36,706 bases of DNA, taken from positions 1 through 36,706 of the forward strand of contig JAPPKM010000138.1 in NCBI GenBank assembly GCA_028874315.1, written 5' to 3'. A program made the translations under genes and the position numbers. How positions within the stretch are numbered: position 1 is the first letter of the stretch; the number at the start of each line of letters is the position of its first letter. The DNA is from Chloroflexota bacterium (lineage in GTDB: Bacteria; Chloroflexota; UBA11872). Shown piece by piece: positions 25,816 to 33,603 of the stretch. The notes below the pieces were generated by a model that made no database searches, was not told the origin of the DNA, and saw nothing but the letters and a program-made list of their open reading frames with translations.

Positions 25816-26868
25816 TTACTCAAGCGGAAGACTCACCCGCCGTCCGTCGCGTGCCGACCGCGTGGCGGCCTCCATGAACTCCATGTACTTGTACGCGCGG
25901 GCAAAGCTGGGCGCCAGCCCGGTGTCGTGGCTTCCCGAGCGGACGGCGTCGATGAAGTCAACCTCCACGTTCGGGTCGTAGTGCTCGTCCTCGGGAATCT
26001 CGATCGGCGCCAGCTCGTCCTCGCCGGCCTTTGCGCCCGCGATGGTGTCGTGGTCGAAGTCATACACCAGGGTCCCCAGGTCGCCGTACAGCCAGAGTTC
26101 GGTCGCGGGTTCGTGATGCGCCAGGCCCGACCACTGGTACACGTAGTCGGCGCCCGAGACCAGTTCGCCCATGGCGGTGAACGAGTCGGGCACGCGCACC
26201 GGCTCAAAGGCATCGGAGTCCGCGTTTCGCCGTTCCTTGATGTGGACGCGCGTCATGGCCTGCACGTCGCGCTCGGGTCCCAGCCAGCGCTGCAGGCCCT
26301 CCACCATGATCCCGACATTCATCACGTTGTAGCCGCTGATGTCGAAGTCATGCCGCCAGTGCAAGAGGTCATTCGTGACGGCGGTGTCGCCGAAGGACGA
26401 CATCCGCGCCTGTCGCAGCGTTCCGATAAAGCGGTCGACCTGCAGCAGGCGGATCATGGTTCTGTCGCCGGCTACGCCGATTCCAGGCGGACAGACCGCC
26501 GCGACGAGCCCGGGGTTGCGATCAGCGGCGTCCAGCATCTCGCGCGCTTCAGCCAGGTTGCGCGCCATGCGCGCCTGGCAGAACACGTGCTTGCCCGCGT
26601 CCAGCGCGGCCACCGAGACCCGCGCGTGCATGTACGGCGTGGCGCCGATCCAGACGATGTCCACGTCGGGGTGCTCCGCCACGGCGCGCCAGTCGTCCAG
26701 CACGTTCGGCACGTTGTAGTCGGCGGCAAACGCCTCGGCCGTTTCGCGACGCCGATTCGTCACCGCCACAAAGGCAATGTCGTCTACATCCGCCAGGTTG
26801 GGCATGTGCCGCGTGCGCACGATGTCACCCGCGCCCACGATGCCGATGCCAAGGCTGCCATTTGACAT
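25816..26868 (-). CDS. Gfo/Idh/MocA family oxidoreductase, CQARMA variant
   Basis: 350 residues from ATG 26868, with AGGA 7 nt upstream. The long upstream open frame overlaps the divergent gene and is rejected. Rossmann domain GIGIVGAGDIVRTRHMPNL (about 7-25), VDIVWIGATPYMHARVSVAALDAGKHVFCQARMARNLAEAREML, then the C-terminal alpha/beta dimer domain. At the place where most members have the EKP motif this protein reads Gln98-Ala99-Arg100, so the usual lysine is absent. The His normally found in the second-domain motif is also replaced (DISGYNVMNVGIMVEGLQRW). It may be a non-canonical dehydrogenase or a sugar-binding protein without that activity. First gene of a five-gene minus-strand run that continues with the GH99-like protein, an MFS transporter and two LacI-type sensors. 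Confidence 0.85.
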   Translation of the reverse strand: MSNGSLGIGIVGAGDIVRTRHMPNLADVDDIAFVAVTNRRRETAEAFAADYNVPNVLDDWRAVAEHPDVDIVWIGATPYMHARVSVAALDAGKHVFCQARMARNLAEAREMLDAADRNPGLVAAVCPPGIGVAGDRTMIRLLQVDRFIGTLRQARMSSFGDTAVTNDLLHWRHDFDISGYNVMNVGIMVEGLQRWLGPERDVQAMTRVHIKERRNADSDAFEPVRVPDSFTAMGELVSGADYVYQWSGLAHHEPATELWLYGDLGTLVYDFDHDTIAGAKAGEDELAPIEIPEDEHYDPNVEVDFIDAVRSGSHDTGLAPSFARAYKYMEFMEAATRSARDGRRVSLPLE

Positions 26869-27027
26869 GGAAGTTCCTGATTCAGGGAATGTCTGCGGCG
26901 GCATCATGGCACGCCTCGCGCCGGTTCGCGCACGTCGCGTCCGCCGTCCAGAATGGGTGCGGCACGCTTGCGATCGGAGCCACGATGCAACTCCGCCGTA
27001 GCCTAGTAAAGCACCGAGGGAGCAGGC

Positions 27028-28014
27028 ATGTCTGAAGGCCGATCCGGCCCGCTCCGCATGGCCATCGTGGGCAGCGGCGGAATGGCTGTGGCGCGGGGCG
27101 AACGCGTTGCGGCCCGTGCCGACATGTCGCTCGTGGCCGTCGCCGGCCGCAATCCCGAAACACGCGCCGCGTTGGCTGGACGCTTCGGCGTCGAGCACTC
27201 GGCGGACTGGAAATCGACCGTCGCGCGTGCTGACGTGGACGCGGTAATCGTCGCCACCCACCCCGACACCCATGCCCCAATGGGGGCGGCGGCGTTGTCG
27301 GCCGGAAAGCACCTCTTCAGCGAATCCCCCCTCGCGCTGGCGCCGCCGGATGCCGCCCGGCTGCTGCGTCTGGCCGACGAGCGCGGCCTTGTCATTCGCG
27401 TCGGCCACACCAGCCCGCTCCGCCCCGGTCCGCGCCTGGTTCGCGAGCAGGTCGCCGCGTTGGGCGGCGCGCTGCACGACGACCTGGTGATTCACTTTCC
27501 CTACGACCTGCGCGCCGGCCGCGATGCCGGCTTCGACCAGCGCATCAGCGGCCATCCCCTCGTCTACGCCATCCTGCTTGGCTACCCGGCGATCTACGGC
27601 CGCGGGCCAATCACCCACCTCGCCACCGCCGTCACCCAGGAACCTGATGGCCATGTCTTCGATCGGGCCGTGGCGGTCGTCAACCTTCGGTTCCAAGACG
27701 GCGGCCTGGCGACGATCACCTACCGACGAGGATTCGATGGCTCGTCCGAGTCGGGTCGCACGGTCAGTTGCCGGCAGGGCACGGTCGACTTCAGCGAAGC
27801 CGCCGATCTCATTGGCGTCAGCGACACCGACGGGGCGCGAACGCTGCCGATTCCCGATGGAGACCCCTGGGACGACGAGCTGAGCGAGTTCGTTGGCGCC
27901 ATACGCGACGGCCGTCCCATGTCCGTCTCGGCGCAGGAAGCCTCGAGGGTCGTGGACATCATTGACGCCGCCCGCCGGGCGGCCGATGCGGGCTCGGCTT
28001 TCGCTGAAACCTGA
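27028..28014 (+). CDS. Gfo/Idh/MocA family oxidoreductase, ESP variant
   Basis: 328 residues. Rossmann motif MAIVGSGGMAVARGERV (11-27), DAVIVATHPDTHAPMGAAALSAGKHLFSESPLAL (71-104), and a C-terminal domain with a VVNLRFQDGGLATITYRRGF strand typical of the family. The EKP motif is altered to Glu99-Ser100-Pro101. Probably an NAD(P)-dependent sugar or polyol dehydrogenase, substrate unknown. Divergent from the other Gfo/Idh gene across a 159-bp spacer that probably holds both promoters. Followed by the hairpin at 28015-28064, an MFS transporter and a sugar isomerase-like gene on the same strand. Confidence 0.85.
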   Translation: MSEGRSGPLRMAIVGSGGMAVARGERVAARADMSLVAVAGRNPETRAALAGRFGVEHSADWKSTVARADVDAVIVATHPDTHAPMGAAALSAGKHLFSESPLALAPPDAARLLRLADERGLVIRVGHTSPLRPGPRLVREQVAALGGALHDDLVIHFPYDLRAGRDAGFDQRISGHPLVYAILLGYPAIYGRGPITHLATAVTQEPDGHVFDRAVAVVNLRFQDGGLATITYRRGFDGSSESGRTVSCRQGTVDFSEAADLIGVSDTDGARTLPIPDGDPWDDELSEFVGAIRDGRPMSVSAQEASRVVDIIDAARRAADAGSAFAET

Positions 28015-28064
28015 TCCGCCAGTTGGCGCGAGCGCGCCAATCGTCAATCATTCAGTCTGGCGGA
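28015..28064 (+). other. Nested inverted repeats directly after a stop codon
   Basis: TCCGCCAG (28015-28022) pairs with CTGGCGGA (28057-28064). Immediately inside, TTGGCGCG/CGCGCCAA (28023-28040) forms a hairpin of up to 8 bp. The structure begins with the base after the TGA of the Gfo/Idh gene. There is no T tract directly after it, so a simple intrinsic terminator is unlikely. A 3'-end-protecting RNA fold or a protein-binding site are alternatives. Confidence 0.65.
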
Positions 28065-28110
28065 ACCGATTGTCGGGTTTTCGCCTGGAGAACGCGCCCA
28101 GGCTTAATCC

Positions 28111-29421
28111 ATGACCAGCGATAGCCCGGCAGCCCCGCCCTCGCCGCTCGAAACCCCCGCTGGCCGGCGCTCACGCCTGGCCCGTCACCGCGACCGCCTG
28201 GCGCCCGCCTTTGTCTACCGCGACTTCGTGCGGCTCTGGCGCGCCAACCTCGGAACCATGATGGCGTTCTGGATGCAGAACGTCGCCCAGGGCTGGCTGG
28301 TCGCCATTCTCACCGAGTCGGCGTTCATCCTGGCCACCCTGGCCATGATTCGGGCCATTCCCATGCTGGTGCTCTCGCCGTTCGGCGGGGTCCTGGCCGA
28401 TCGGGTCAGCCGCACCAAATTGCTGATCACCTCGCAGTTGCTCTTTACGGTGGCCGGCCTCGCCATCGGCGTGCTGGTCGCCACCGGTCGTATTGAGGTC
28501 TGGCACCTGGCGATTTCCAGCGTCATGGCGGGCACCTCGTTCGCCATCAGCGTGCCGTCCCGCAACGCCCTGGTCTCCGACCTGGTGCCGCGGCGGCATG
28601 TCGGTAACGCCATCGCGCTCACCAGCACCACCATGAACGCCTCCCGCATCGTCGGCCCGGCCCTGGCCGGCTGGCTGATCGGTGTGATCGGGATCGCCGG
28701 CACCTACTTCGTGCAGACCGGTGGCTACCTGTGGGGCATGGTCAACGTTCTGGCGGTCCGCGGCGGCGATCAGCATCCCAGGACCCGCGGCTCGCCGTTC
28801 GCCGCGCTTCGCGACGGGTTCAAGTTTGCCTTCAGCACCCGCCCGCTAGCCGCACTGCTCCTCCTGGGACTCTCGCCGTCCCTTTTCAGCATGCCGATGA
28901 TCTTCATCCTGCCCATCTTCGTGAAGCAGGACCTCAAGGCGGGATCCGAGGAATTGGGCCTGGTGCTGGCCGCCCAGGGCATCGGCGCGGTCATCGGGTC
29001 GGTGGCCGTGGTTGCTCATGCCGGAAGCCGACGGAAAGGCCCGATCGTCATGCTGAGCGCCGCCGCCTTTGGCGTGGCAATCATTGCGCTTGGGCTAACC
29101 CGCTCGCCCCTGGCGGCCGGGATCGTCATGGCGTTCGCCGGTCTCTTCTCGGCCATCTATATGGCCAACAACCAGACCATGATTCAACTCCTGGCGCCCA
29201 ACCGCCTGCGCGGACGCGTGATGTCCATCTGGATGCTGGGCTGGGGACTCACCCCGCTGGGCCTTATGCCAATCTCGATCGTGGCCGAAAACTTCGGCAT
29301 GCCGACGGCCATGGTTCTGGGCGGCAGCCTGAGTGTCGCCGTTGTGCTCTTCATCATGGTCTGGGGCCGCGAGCTCTGGACCCTCGACGCCGAGGCGGCA
29401 GTAGACCCCGCCGACCACTGA
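28111..29421 (+). CDS. MFS transporter (MFS_3/EntS-like exporter type)
   Basis: 436 residues with a basic, proline-rich cytosolic N-terminus (1-35) and about 12 membrane helices. Family features are FVYRDFVRLWRANLGTMMAFWMQNVAQGWLV, motif A in GGVLADRVSRTKLL, and SFAISVPSRNALVSDLVPRRHVGNAIAL. It belongs to the same subfamily as the 21995-23251 gene but is clearly diverged, so the two are not a recent duplicate. Position between a Gfo/Idh dehydrogenase and a sugar isomerase-like gene suggests sugar or sugar-acid transport in this locus, although MFS_3 members are more often exporters. Gap to the next gene is 52 bp. Confidence 0.85.
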   Translation: MTSDSPAAPPSPLETPAGRRSRLARHRDRLAPAFVYRDFVRLWRANLGTMMAFWMQNVAQGWLVAILTESAFILATLAMIRAIPMLVLSPFGGVLADRVSRTKLLITSQLLFTVAGLAIGVLVATGRIEVWHLAISSVMAGTSFAISVPSRNALVSDLVPRRHVGNAIALTSTTMNASRIVGPALAGWLIGVIGIAGTYFVQTGGYLWGMVNVLAVRGGDQHPRTRGSPFAALRDGFKFAFSTRPLAALLLLGLSPSLFSMPMIFILPIFVKQDLKAGSEELGLVLAAQGIGAVIGSVAVVAHAGSRRKGPIVMLSAAAFGVAIIALGLTRSPLAAGIVMAFAGLFSAIYMANNQTMIQLLAPNRLRGRVMSIWMLGWGLTPLGLMPISIVAENFGMPTAMVLGGSLSVAVVLFIMVWGRELWTLDAEAAVDPADH

Positions 29422-29473
29422 TCCCAGGCCGCCGTACTAACATCACCTGGCCCACGACGAACGGAAGCGGCAT

Positions 29474-30334
29474 ATGCGTAGCGGCGTGGTCGGACTGTTG
29501 CCATCGGATCCCCCCTCAATCACCGCGGCCGACGCCCAACGCGCCCGTGAACTCGGCTTTACCGGGTCAAGCGTGCAACTCGGCCAGCCCGACACCTACT
29601 CGCTCGACGAGTTTCGGCGGGTGGGCGACCTGCTCAACGCTGAGGGCCTGACCGTCGCGCAGGCCAACGGCCAGTACCCCTCGCTGATCTCGCTGGATCC
29701 CGCCGTTCGCCAGGCCGGCATCGACGGCATGAAGCGGCACATGCAAGCCGCCCACGCGCTGCGGGCCGAGACGCTCTACATCCGTCCGGGTGGCCTCAAC
29801 CCCGTCGGCCCCTGGTATCCGCATCCCGATCACCACCAGGACGCCGCCTTCGGGCGCGCCGTCGAGAGCATTTCTCTCATTGCCGACGCCGCCGAGGCCG
29901 AGGACATCACGCTCACCGTCGAGGGCCACGTCCTCTCGGTGCTGGACCGGCCGGAGCGCATCGCCGAGCTCTTTCGCCGGATTCCAACCCACGCCCTCGG
30001 CTTCAACCTGGACCCCGTGAACTTCATCGGCAGCATCTGGGACGCCTGGAATCCCGACCCGGTCTATGCCCGCCTGCTGGAGGCCGCTCGGGGACGCATT
30101 CCAGCCGCCCACTGGAAGGACTACACCCTCGAGGACCGCCTGGTGCTGCACATCGAGGAAGTCCCGCTCGGCCAGGGCGTCGTCGACCACGCCGCCTGGC
30201 TCACGGCGCTCGACGAAGTCGCCCCCCGTGCCTGGGTCCTCATCGAACACCTCCCGCCCGAACTCATCCCCGCAGCCAAGCGCGTGCTGGACGCCGCCAT
30301 TGCTGAGGCCGGCCTCAAGTGGGATCGCGTCTAG
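29474..30334 (+). CDS. Sugar phosphate isomerase/epimerase-like TIM barrel protein
   Basis: 286 residues of the AP endonuclease 2/xylose isomerase-like superfamily. Likely divalent-metal ligands occur at the expected strand ends: Glu150 (TLTVEGHVLS), Asp180 (GFNLDPVNF), His213 (AAHWKD) and Glu258 (VLIEHLP). No signal peptide, so cytosolic. Expected to isomerise or epimerise a keto-sugar or keto-acid produced by the neighbouring Gfo/Idh enzymes, a pairing seen in inositol and related pathways; the exact substrate cannot be named. ATG 29474 has GGAAG 6 nt upstream. Last gene of the + strand run that starts at 27028. Confidence 0.8.
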   Translation: MRSGVVGLLPSDPPSITAADAQRARELGFTGSSVQLGQPDTYSLDEFRRVGDLLNAEGLTVAQANGQYPSLISLDPAVRQAGIDGMKRHMQAAHALRAETLYIRPGGLNPVGPWYPHPDHHQDAAFGRAVESISLIADAAEAEDITLTVEGHVLSVLDRPERIAELFRRIPTHALGFNLDPVNFIGSIWDAWNPDPVYARLLEAARGRIPAAHWKDYTLEDRLVLHIEEVPLGQGVVDHAAWLTALDEVAPRAWVLIEHLPPELIPAAKRVLDAAIAEAGLKWDRV

Positions 30335-30435
30335 GCTCAGTCAGCAAGATTCGGCAAAGTCTGGCCTGAGGCTCTCGAACGGATTGGTGCCGGTCGACGC
30401 CGCCGAATAGGCCAAACCGGCGGAGAAAGGGACAG

Positions 30436-30783
30436 TTACTCCTCGAACCCGCGCACCCTGACTCGCTTGTTGGTGTCGGCGGTTGTGGTTTCGATGGACG
30501 CGACTTTCAGCGCAAGGACGTCCGTGACTGTCGTAAGAGTTGCGATCTCTGCTTTCACCGTGACCATGTCCGCCTTCACCGTGACCATGTCCGTCTTCAC
30601 CGTGACCATGTCTGTCTTGAGTGTCGCTACGTCCGCCTTAAGCGTCGCCAGATCCGCTTCGACCGAAGCGAAGCGGCGATCCATGCGTTCTAGGATCCGC
30701 AGAATGCTATGGATCGATTCGTCGTCGGATTCCGCGCGTCGCTCAAGCCGCGTGACGCGCGTTTCAATCGTAGGCGTAGCCAG
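30436..30783 (-). CDS. Heptad-repeat coiled-coil protein with probable non-ATG start
   Basis: The first in-frame ATG (30684) would give 82 residues, but the same frame continues upstream with coil-like sequence: ATPTIETRVTRLERRAESD, then DESIHSILRILERMDRRFAS. No ATG, GTG or TTG occurs in frame across that stretch. The best candidate start is CTG at 30783, six nt after AGGGGGG, giving 115 residues. The protein is almost entirely heptads (DLATLKA, DVATLKT, DMVTVKT, DMVTVKA) ending in TNKRVRVRGFEE. It resembles short coil proteins found scattered in environmental genomes; function unknown, no membrane segment. Either it uses a rare start or the native start was lost. Divergent from the SDR gene, with the parS site between them. 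Confidence 0.6.
   Translation of the reverse strand: MATPTIETRVTRLERRAESDDESIHSILRILERMDRRFASVEADLATLKADVATLKTDMVTVKTDMVTVKADMVTVKAEIATLTTVTDVLALKVASIETTTADTNKRVRVRGFEE
30554..30616 (-). repeat. Three tandem 21-bp units within the second coiled-coil gene
   Basis: Units at 30554-30574, 30575-30595 and 30596-30616 all begin TTCACCGTGACCATGTC on the + strand and differ at only one or two terminal positions. Each encodes one heptad of the DMVTVKx type on the minus strand. This is the same unit size as in the gene at 13340 but an unrelated sequence. Confidence 0.9.
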
Positions 30784-30910
30784 GCGAGTCCCCCCTTGTG
30801 TGAATGGGTGTGGTTCCCGCCCTGCGTCAATTGTAGCGACCGGAACGAATCTCGTAGATTCCGACAGATGACCGCCCTAACCGGCAGTCGGCCCGCCAAA
30901 GAACAGCGCG

Positions 30911-30930
30911 AATGTTTCACGTGAAACATT
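30911..30930. promoter_or_regulatory. parS: parS centromere-like site (ParB binding site)
   Basis: A perfect 20-bp palindrome whose 16-bp core TGTTTCACGTGAAACA (30913-30928) matches the bacterial chromosomal parS consensus, in which GTTTCACGTGAAAC is the hallmark. It lies in the intergenic region between the divergent coiled-coil and SDR genes, 25 bp upstream of the SDR start. No parA or parB is in the window. Its role would be loading of ParB-CTP clamps and SMC for chromosome segregation. I noticed no second copy in the window. Confidence 0.9.
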
Positions 30931-30955
30931 CCACCCTCCACGAGGACGCTGCCCG

Positions 30956-31702
30956 ATGACCACCGACTCGCTGAAGGATCGCGTCATCATCGTCACCGGC
31001 GGCGCATCCGGCATTGGCCGCGCCACCGTCCAGGTCTGCGCCGAGCGCGGCGCCCGCGTGGTGCTGGCCGACCTCCCCCAGAGTGAGGGCGCGGCGATTG
31101 CCGACAGCCTGTCCGCCGAAGGCCACACCGTCCGCTTCGTCGCCTGCGACGTTTCCGATGAGTCCCACGTCGAAAACCTGCTTGCCGCCACATCCGAGCT
31201 TGGCCGACTGAACGTCCTGGTCGCCTGCGCCGGCATCCTCCACGGCGCCACGGTGCCGATCGAGGACTTCGAGACGGCTACCTTCGACCGTGTCCTCGGC
31301 GTTAACGCCCGCGGCATGTTCCTCTGCGCCAAGCACGCCGTCCGCGCGATGGGCGAGGCCGGCGGCGTGATCCTGCTGCTGGCCTCGGGCGCCGGGGTCA
31401 CCAGCGGCAGTTCGTCGTTCGCCTATGGAACCAGCAAGGGCGCGGTGCACGGCCTGGGCCTAGTCATGCAAGGACGCATGGGCTACGACCCCATCCGGGT
31501 CAACACCGTGGCCCCGGGCAGCATCGCCACCGCCCTCAAGCTGCAAAACGTGATCGATGTCGGCCAGGCCGCCGGCCTCTCCGACGACGAAATCCGCCGC
31601 CGCCACGCCGAACTCGGCGACCCCATCGGCGTCGCCCGCGTTCTCGCCTTCCTGGCGTCCGACGAAGCCGACTACGTCCGCGGCACCGTCTTCACCCGCT
31701 GA
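30956..31702 (+). CDS. Short-chain dehydrogenase/reductase (SDR)
   Basis: 248 residues of classical SDR architecture. NAD(P)-binding TGGASGIG at 14-21, an aspartate after beta-2 (LADLPQS, Asp39) favouring NAD over NADP, CAG at 91-93 in place of the usual NAG, structural Asn117, and the catalytic set Ser144, Tyr157, Lys161 (YGTSK). The PG motif is in VAPGSI. Substrate unknown; these enzymes oxidise or reduce alcohols, sugars or keto-acids. ATG 30956 has GAGGA upstream. The parS palindrome sits just ahead of the start codon, so ParB occupancy might affect its expression. No partner gene follows closely. Confidence 0.88.
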   Translation: MTTDSLKDRVIIVTGGASGIGRATVQVCAERGARVVLADLPQSEGAAIADSLSAEGHTVRFVACDVSDESHVENLLAATSELGRLNVLVACAGILHGATVPIEDFETATFDRVLGVNARGMFLCAKHAVRAMGEAGGVILLLASGAGVTSGSSSFAYGTSKGAVHGLGLVMQGRMGYDPIRVNTVAPGSIATALKLQNVIDVGQAAGLSDDEIRRRHAELGDPIGVARVLAFLASDEADYVRGTVFTR

Positions 31703-31984
31703 TCCCGTAGGGATTTCGAGGCGATCCCGACGACTCCGTGCCGGGAGCACGATTCGGCGGCCAGCGGCCTGCTAGTCCCTTCGGCCTAGCGACCGACGCA
31801 AATAAACACGCTGATATGCCGATGTCGGCGTCATCTGCCGACCCGACGATTACCGTCAGAGACCCACGCTTGGGAGCGCATGACGTGACTGGCCATTCCT
31901 TCCCGCCGCGGTGGACTGGTCTCCCTAGAAACTGTGACTATTCCGACAGACCCTCACCGATTCGTCGTTGAGGATTCACACGGA

Positions 31985-33553
31985 ATGGCTCCTATGTTTC
32001 GCTTAGAGATGCCACCACGGAACCCGGAGTCAAGCGTAGTCTCGCGCCGCTCGCTGCTGCGAAGCGCCGGATGGGCCGCCATTGGCGCATCCGCCGCCGC
32101 CCTGCTGGCCGCCTGCGGCGATCCGGAGTTGCCCGAGCCTCCGGCGGCCTCGGGCCGAGCCGCCGCATCCCAGTCGCAGCCCGTCACACCCGTCGTCGCC
32201 GTTAACGAACGCGAAGCCACGCCGCAGCCCGGCGCCCCGATCACAATCGGCGTCCCCACCGGCAATCCGCTCTTCGACCAGGTGAGTCTGCGCGTCACCG
32301 GGCTGGCCGCCGACGCGACGCGCACCGCCGAGGCCCCGGGCGACCTGAGCGTCGTCCAGTTCGAGCAAGCCCTCAGCTTCAATGCGGCGGAGATAGCCAC
32401 CGCGGTCGAGGCCCTGTTGGCCAGCCACCCGCAGCTCGACGCGGTGTTGCTCCTGAACGCCGACCTGGCCCTGCTGCTGGCCGCCCGCGGACACGTGGCT
32501 GCGGTCAACGGCCCCGCCGCGTCCGCGCCCGACTTCAACGCGGCCGACTTCCTGCCCTCCGCCACCGACGCGCTCACCTGGGACGGCGACCTCTTTGGGG
32601 TCCCGCTCTGGACGTCCGTCAACCTGCTGCAATGCAACCCGGAACTCCTGGAGGACGCTGGCGTCGATTTGGAAGGCCTGCGCGATTGGGACTGGAATCA
32701 GTTCCGGGACACCGCCCGCCGGCTGATGCAGGTGGATGCCGCCGGCAATCCCTCGCAGTGGGGACTCTGGATTCCACCGACCATGCTGCCCAGTCAGCAG
32801 TGGATCTGGCAGAACGGCGGCTCGGTCGTCGACCTGGAGGCGCGGCAGGCGGTCCTTGACACCACCACCGCCCTGGAGGCCGTGCAGTTCCTGCGCGATC
32901 TGGCGAACGACGACGTGAGCCCGAAGTTCGAGCCCGACGCGTCCGGTGAGGGTGCCGTGGCCGTGCAGATCACCGACGGCCGGATGACCATCCAGGGCGC
33001 GCCGATCGCCATGTCCGGCACCCCCATCGGCGGCCTTCTTGGCGGACTCTTCGGCGGCGGCGCCATCGGCAACCCGTTTGGCGGCGGCGTCTTGCTCGCC
33101 CCGCCCCGCCGGCGCGTCGCGGCTGTCGAATCGGAGGTGTTCGGCGTCCTGAGTCTGCTCACCTCCAGCCCAAACCCGGACGCCGCGTTCCGGACCCTGG
33201 ACTGGGTGGCGGCCCAGATCGCTCCAGCGGCCACCGTGCCCGCGCGCGGGGCATCAGCCGAGCAGTTGCGCGGCCAGGGCGGCTACGGTGACGCCGACGC
33301 CGGGGCGATCATGCAGGCGGTCCAGGCCGCCCGCGCCATCCCGGGACCCTACGCCTCGTCAATCAAGGGCGCCATGCTGAAGCACGTGGACGGCCCGATG
33401 ACCCTGGGCCAGGCGGATCCGGCGGAGGCGCTCACGGCTGCCGCCGCCGCCATCGACGAACTCCTTGAGCAAAGCGCCGAGGAGGCCCTGGCCCAAACCG
33501 CCGGCGCAGGCATCCAGATAGGCGCCAGCAGCACCCAGGTCCGCGGCGGCTGA
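31985..33553 (+). CDS. Orphan extracellular solute-binding lipoprotein (family 1-like)
   Basis: 522 residues from ATG 31985, with GAGG about 10 nt upstream; a GTG at 31934 would only add a non-conserved leader. The signal combines a twin-arginine SRRSLLRSAGW with a lipobox LLAAC, so it is a Tat-type lipoprotein. Sequence such as LFGVPLWTSVNLLQCNPELLEDAGVD, WDWNQFRDTARRL and WIWQNGGSVVD is typical of ABC sugar-binding proteins (SBP_bac_1). Oddities: an N-terminal Ala-rich region, and a glycine-rich segment (GGLLGGLFGGGAIGNPFGGG) in the C-terminal half where a binding-lobe strand would be expected. No ABC permease or ATPase for uptake is adjacent. It could work with a distant transporter or be a ligand-binding protein of another kind. 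Confidence 0.75.
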   Translation: MAPMFRLEMPPRNPESSVVSRRSLLRSAGWAAIGASAAALLAACGDPELPEPPAASGRAAASQSQPVTPVVAVNEREATPQPGAPITIGVPTGNPLFDQVSLRVTGLAADATRTAEAPGDLSVVQFEQALSFNAAEIATAVEALLASHPQLDAVLLLNADLALLLAARGHVAAVNGPAASAPDFNAADFLPSATDALTWDGDLFGVPLWTSVNLLQCNPELLEDAGVDLEGLRDWDWNQFRDTARRLMQVDAAGNPSQWGLWIPPTMLPSQQWIWQNGGSVVDLEARQAVLDTTTALEAVQFLRDLANDDVSPKFEPDASGEGAVAVQITDGRMTIQGAPIAMSGTPIGGLLGGLFGGGAIGNPFGGGVLLAPPRRRVAAVESEVFGVLSLLTSSPNPDAAFRTLDWVAAQIAPAATVPARGASAEQLRGQGGYGDADAGAIMQAVQAARAIPGPYASSIKGAMLKHVDGPMTLGQADPAEALTAAAAAIDELLEQSAEEALAQTAGAGIQIGASSTQVRGG

Positions 33554-33603
33554 CCCAGCTACACGACGACTACAACCGTAGGACCGTCGTCACCCGTGCC
33601 GCG

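Noticed and set aside
30690-30941. Small open frame starting MEGGMFHVKHS on the minus strand
   Set aside because: The MFHVKH peptide is simply the translation of the parS palindrome, and the frame overlaps the better supported coiled-coil frame.
31738-31971. 77-codon open frame between the SDR and solute-binding protein genes
   Set aside because: No recognisable sequence and it overlaps the leader of the next gene; I see nothing else certain in 31703-31984.
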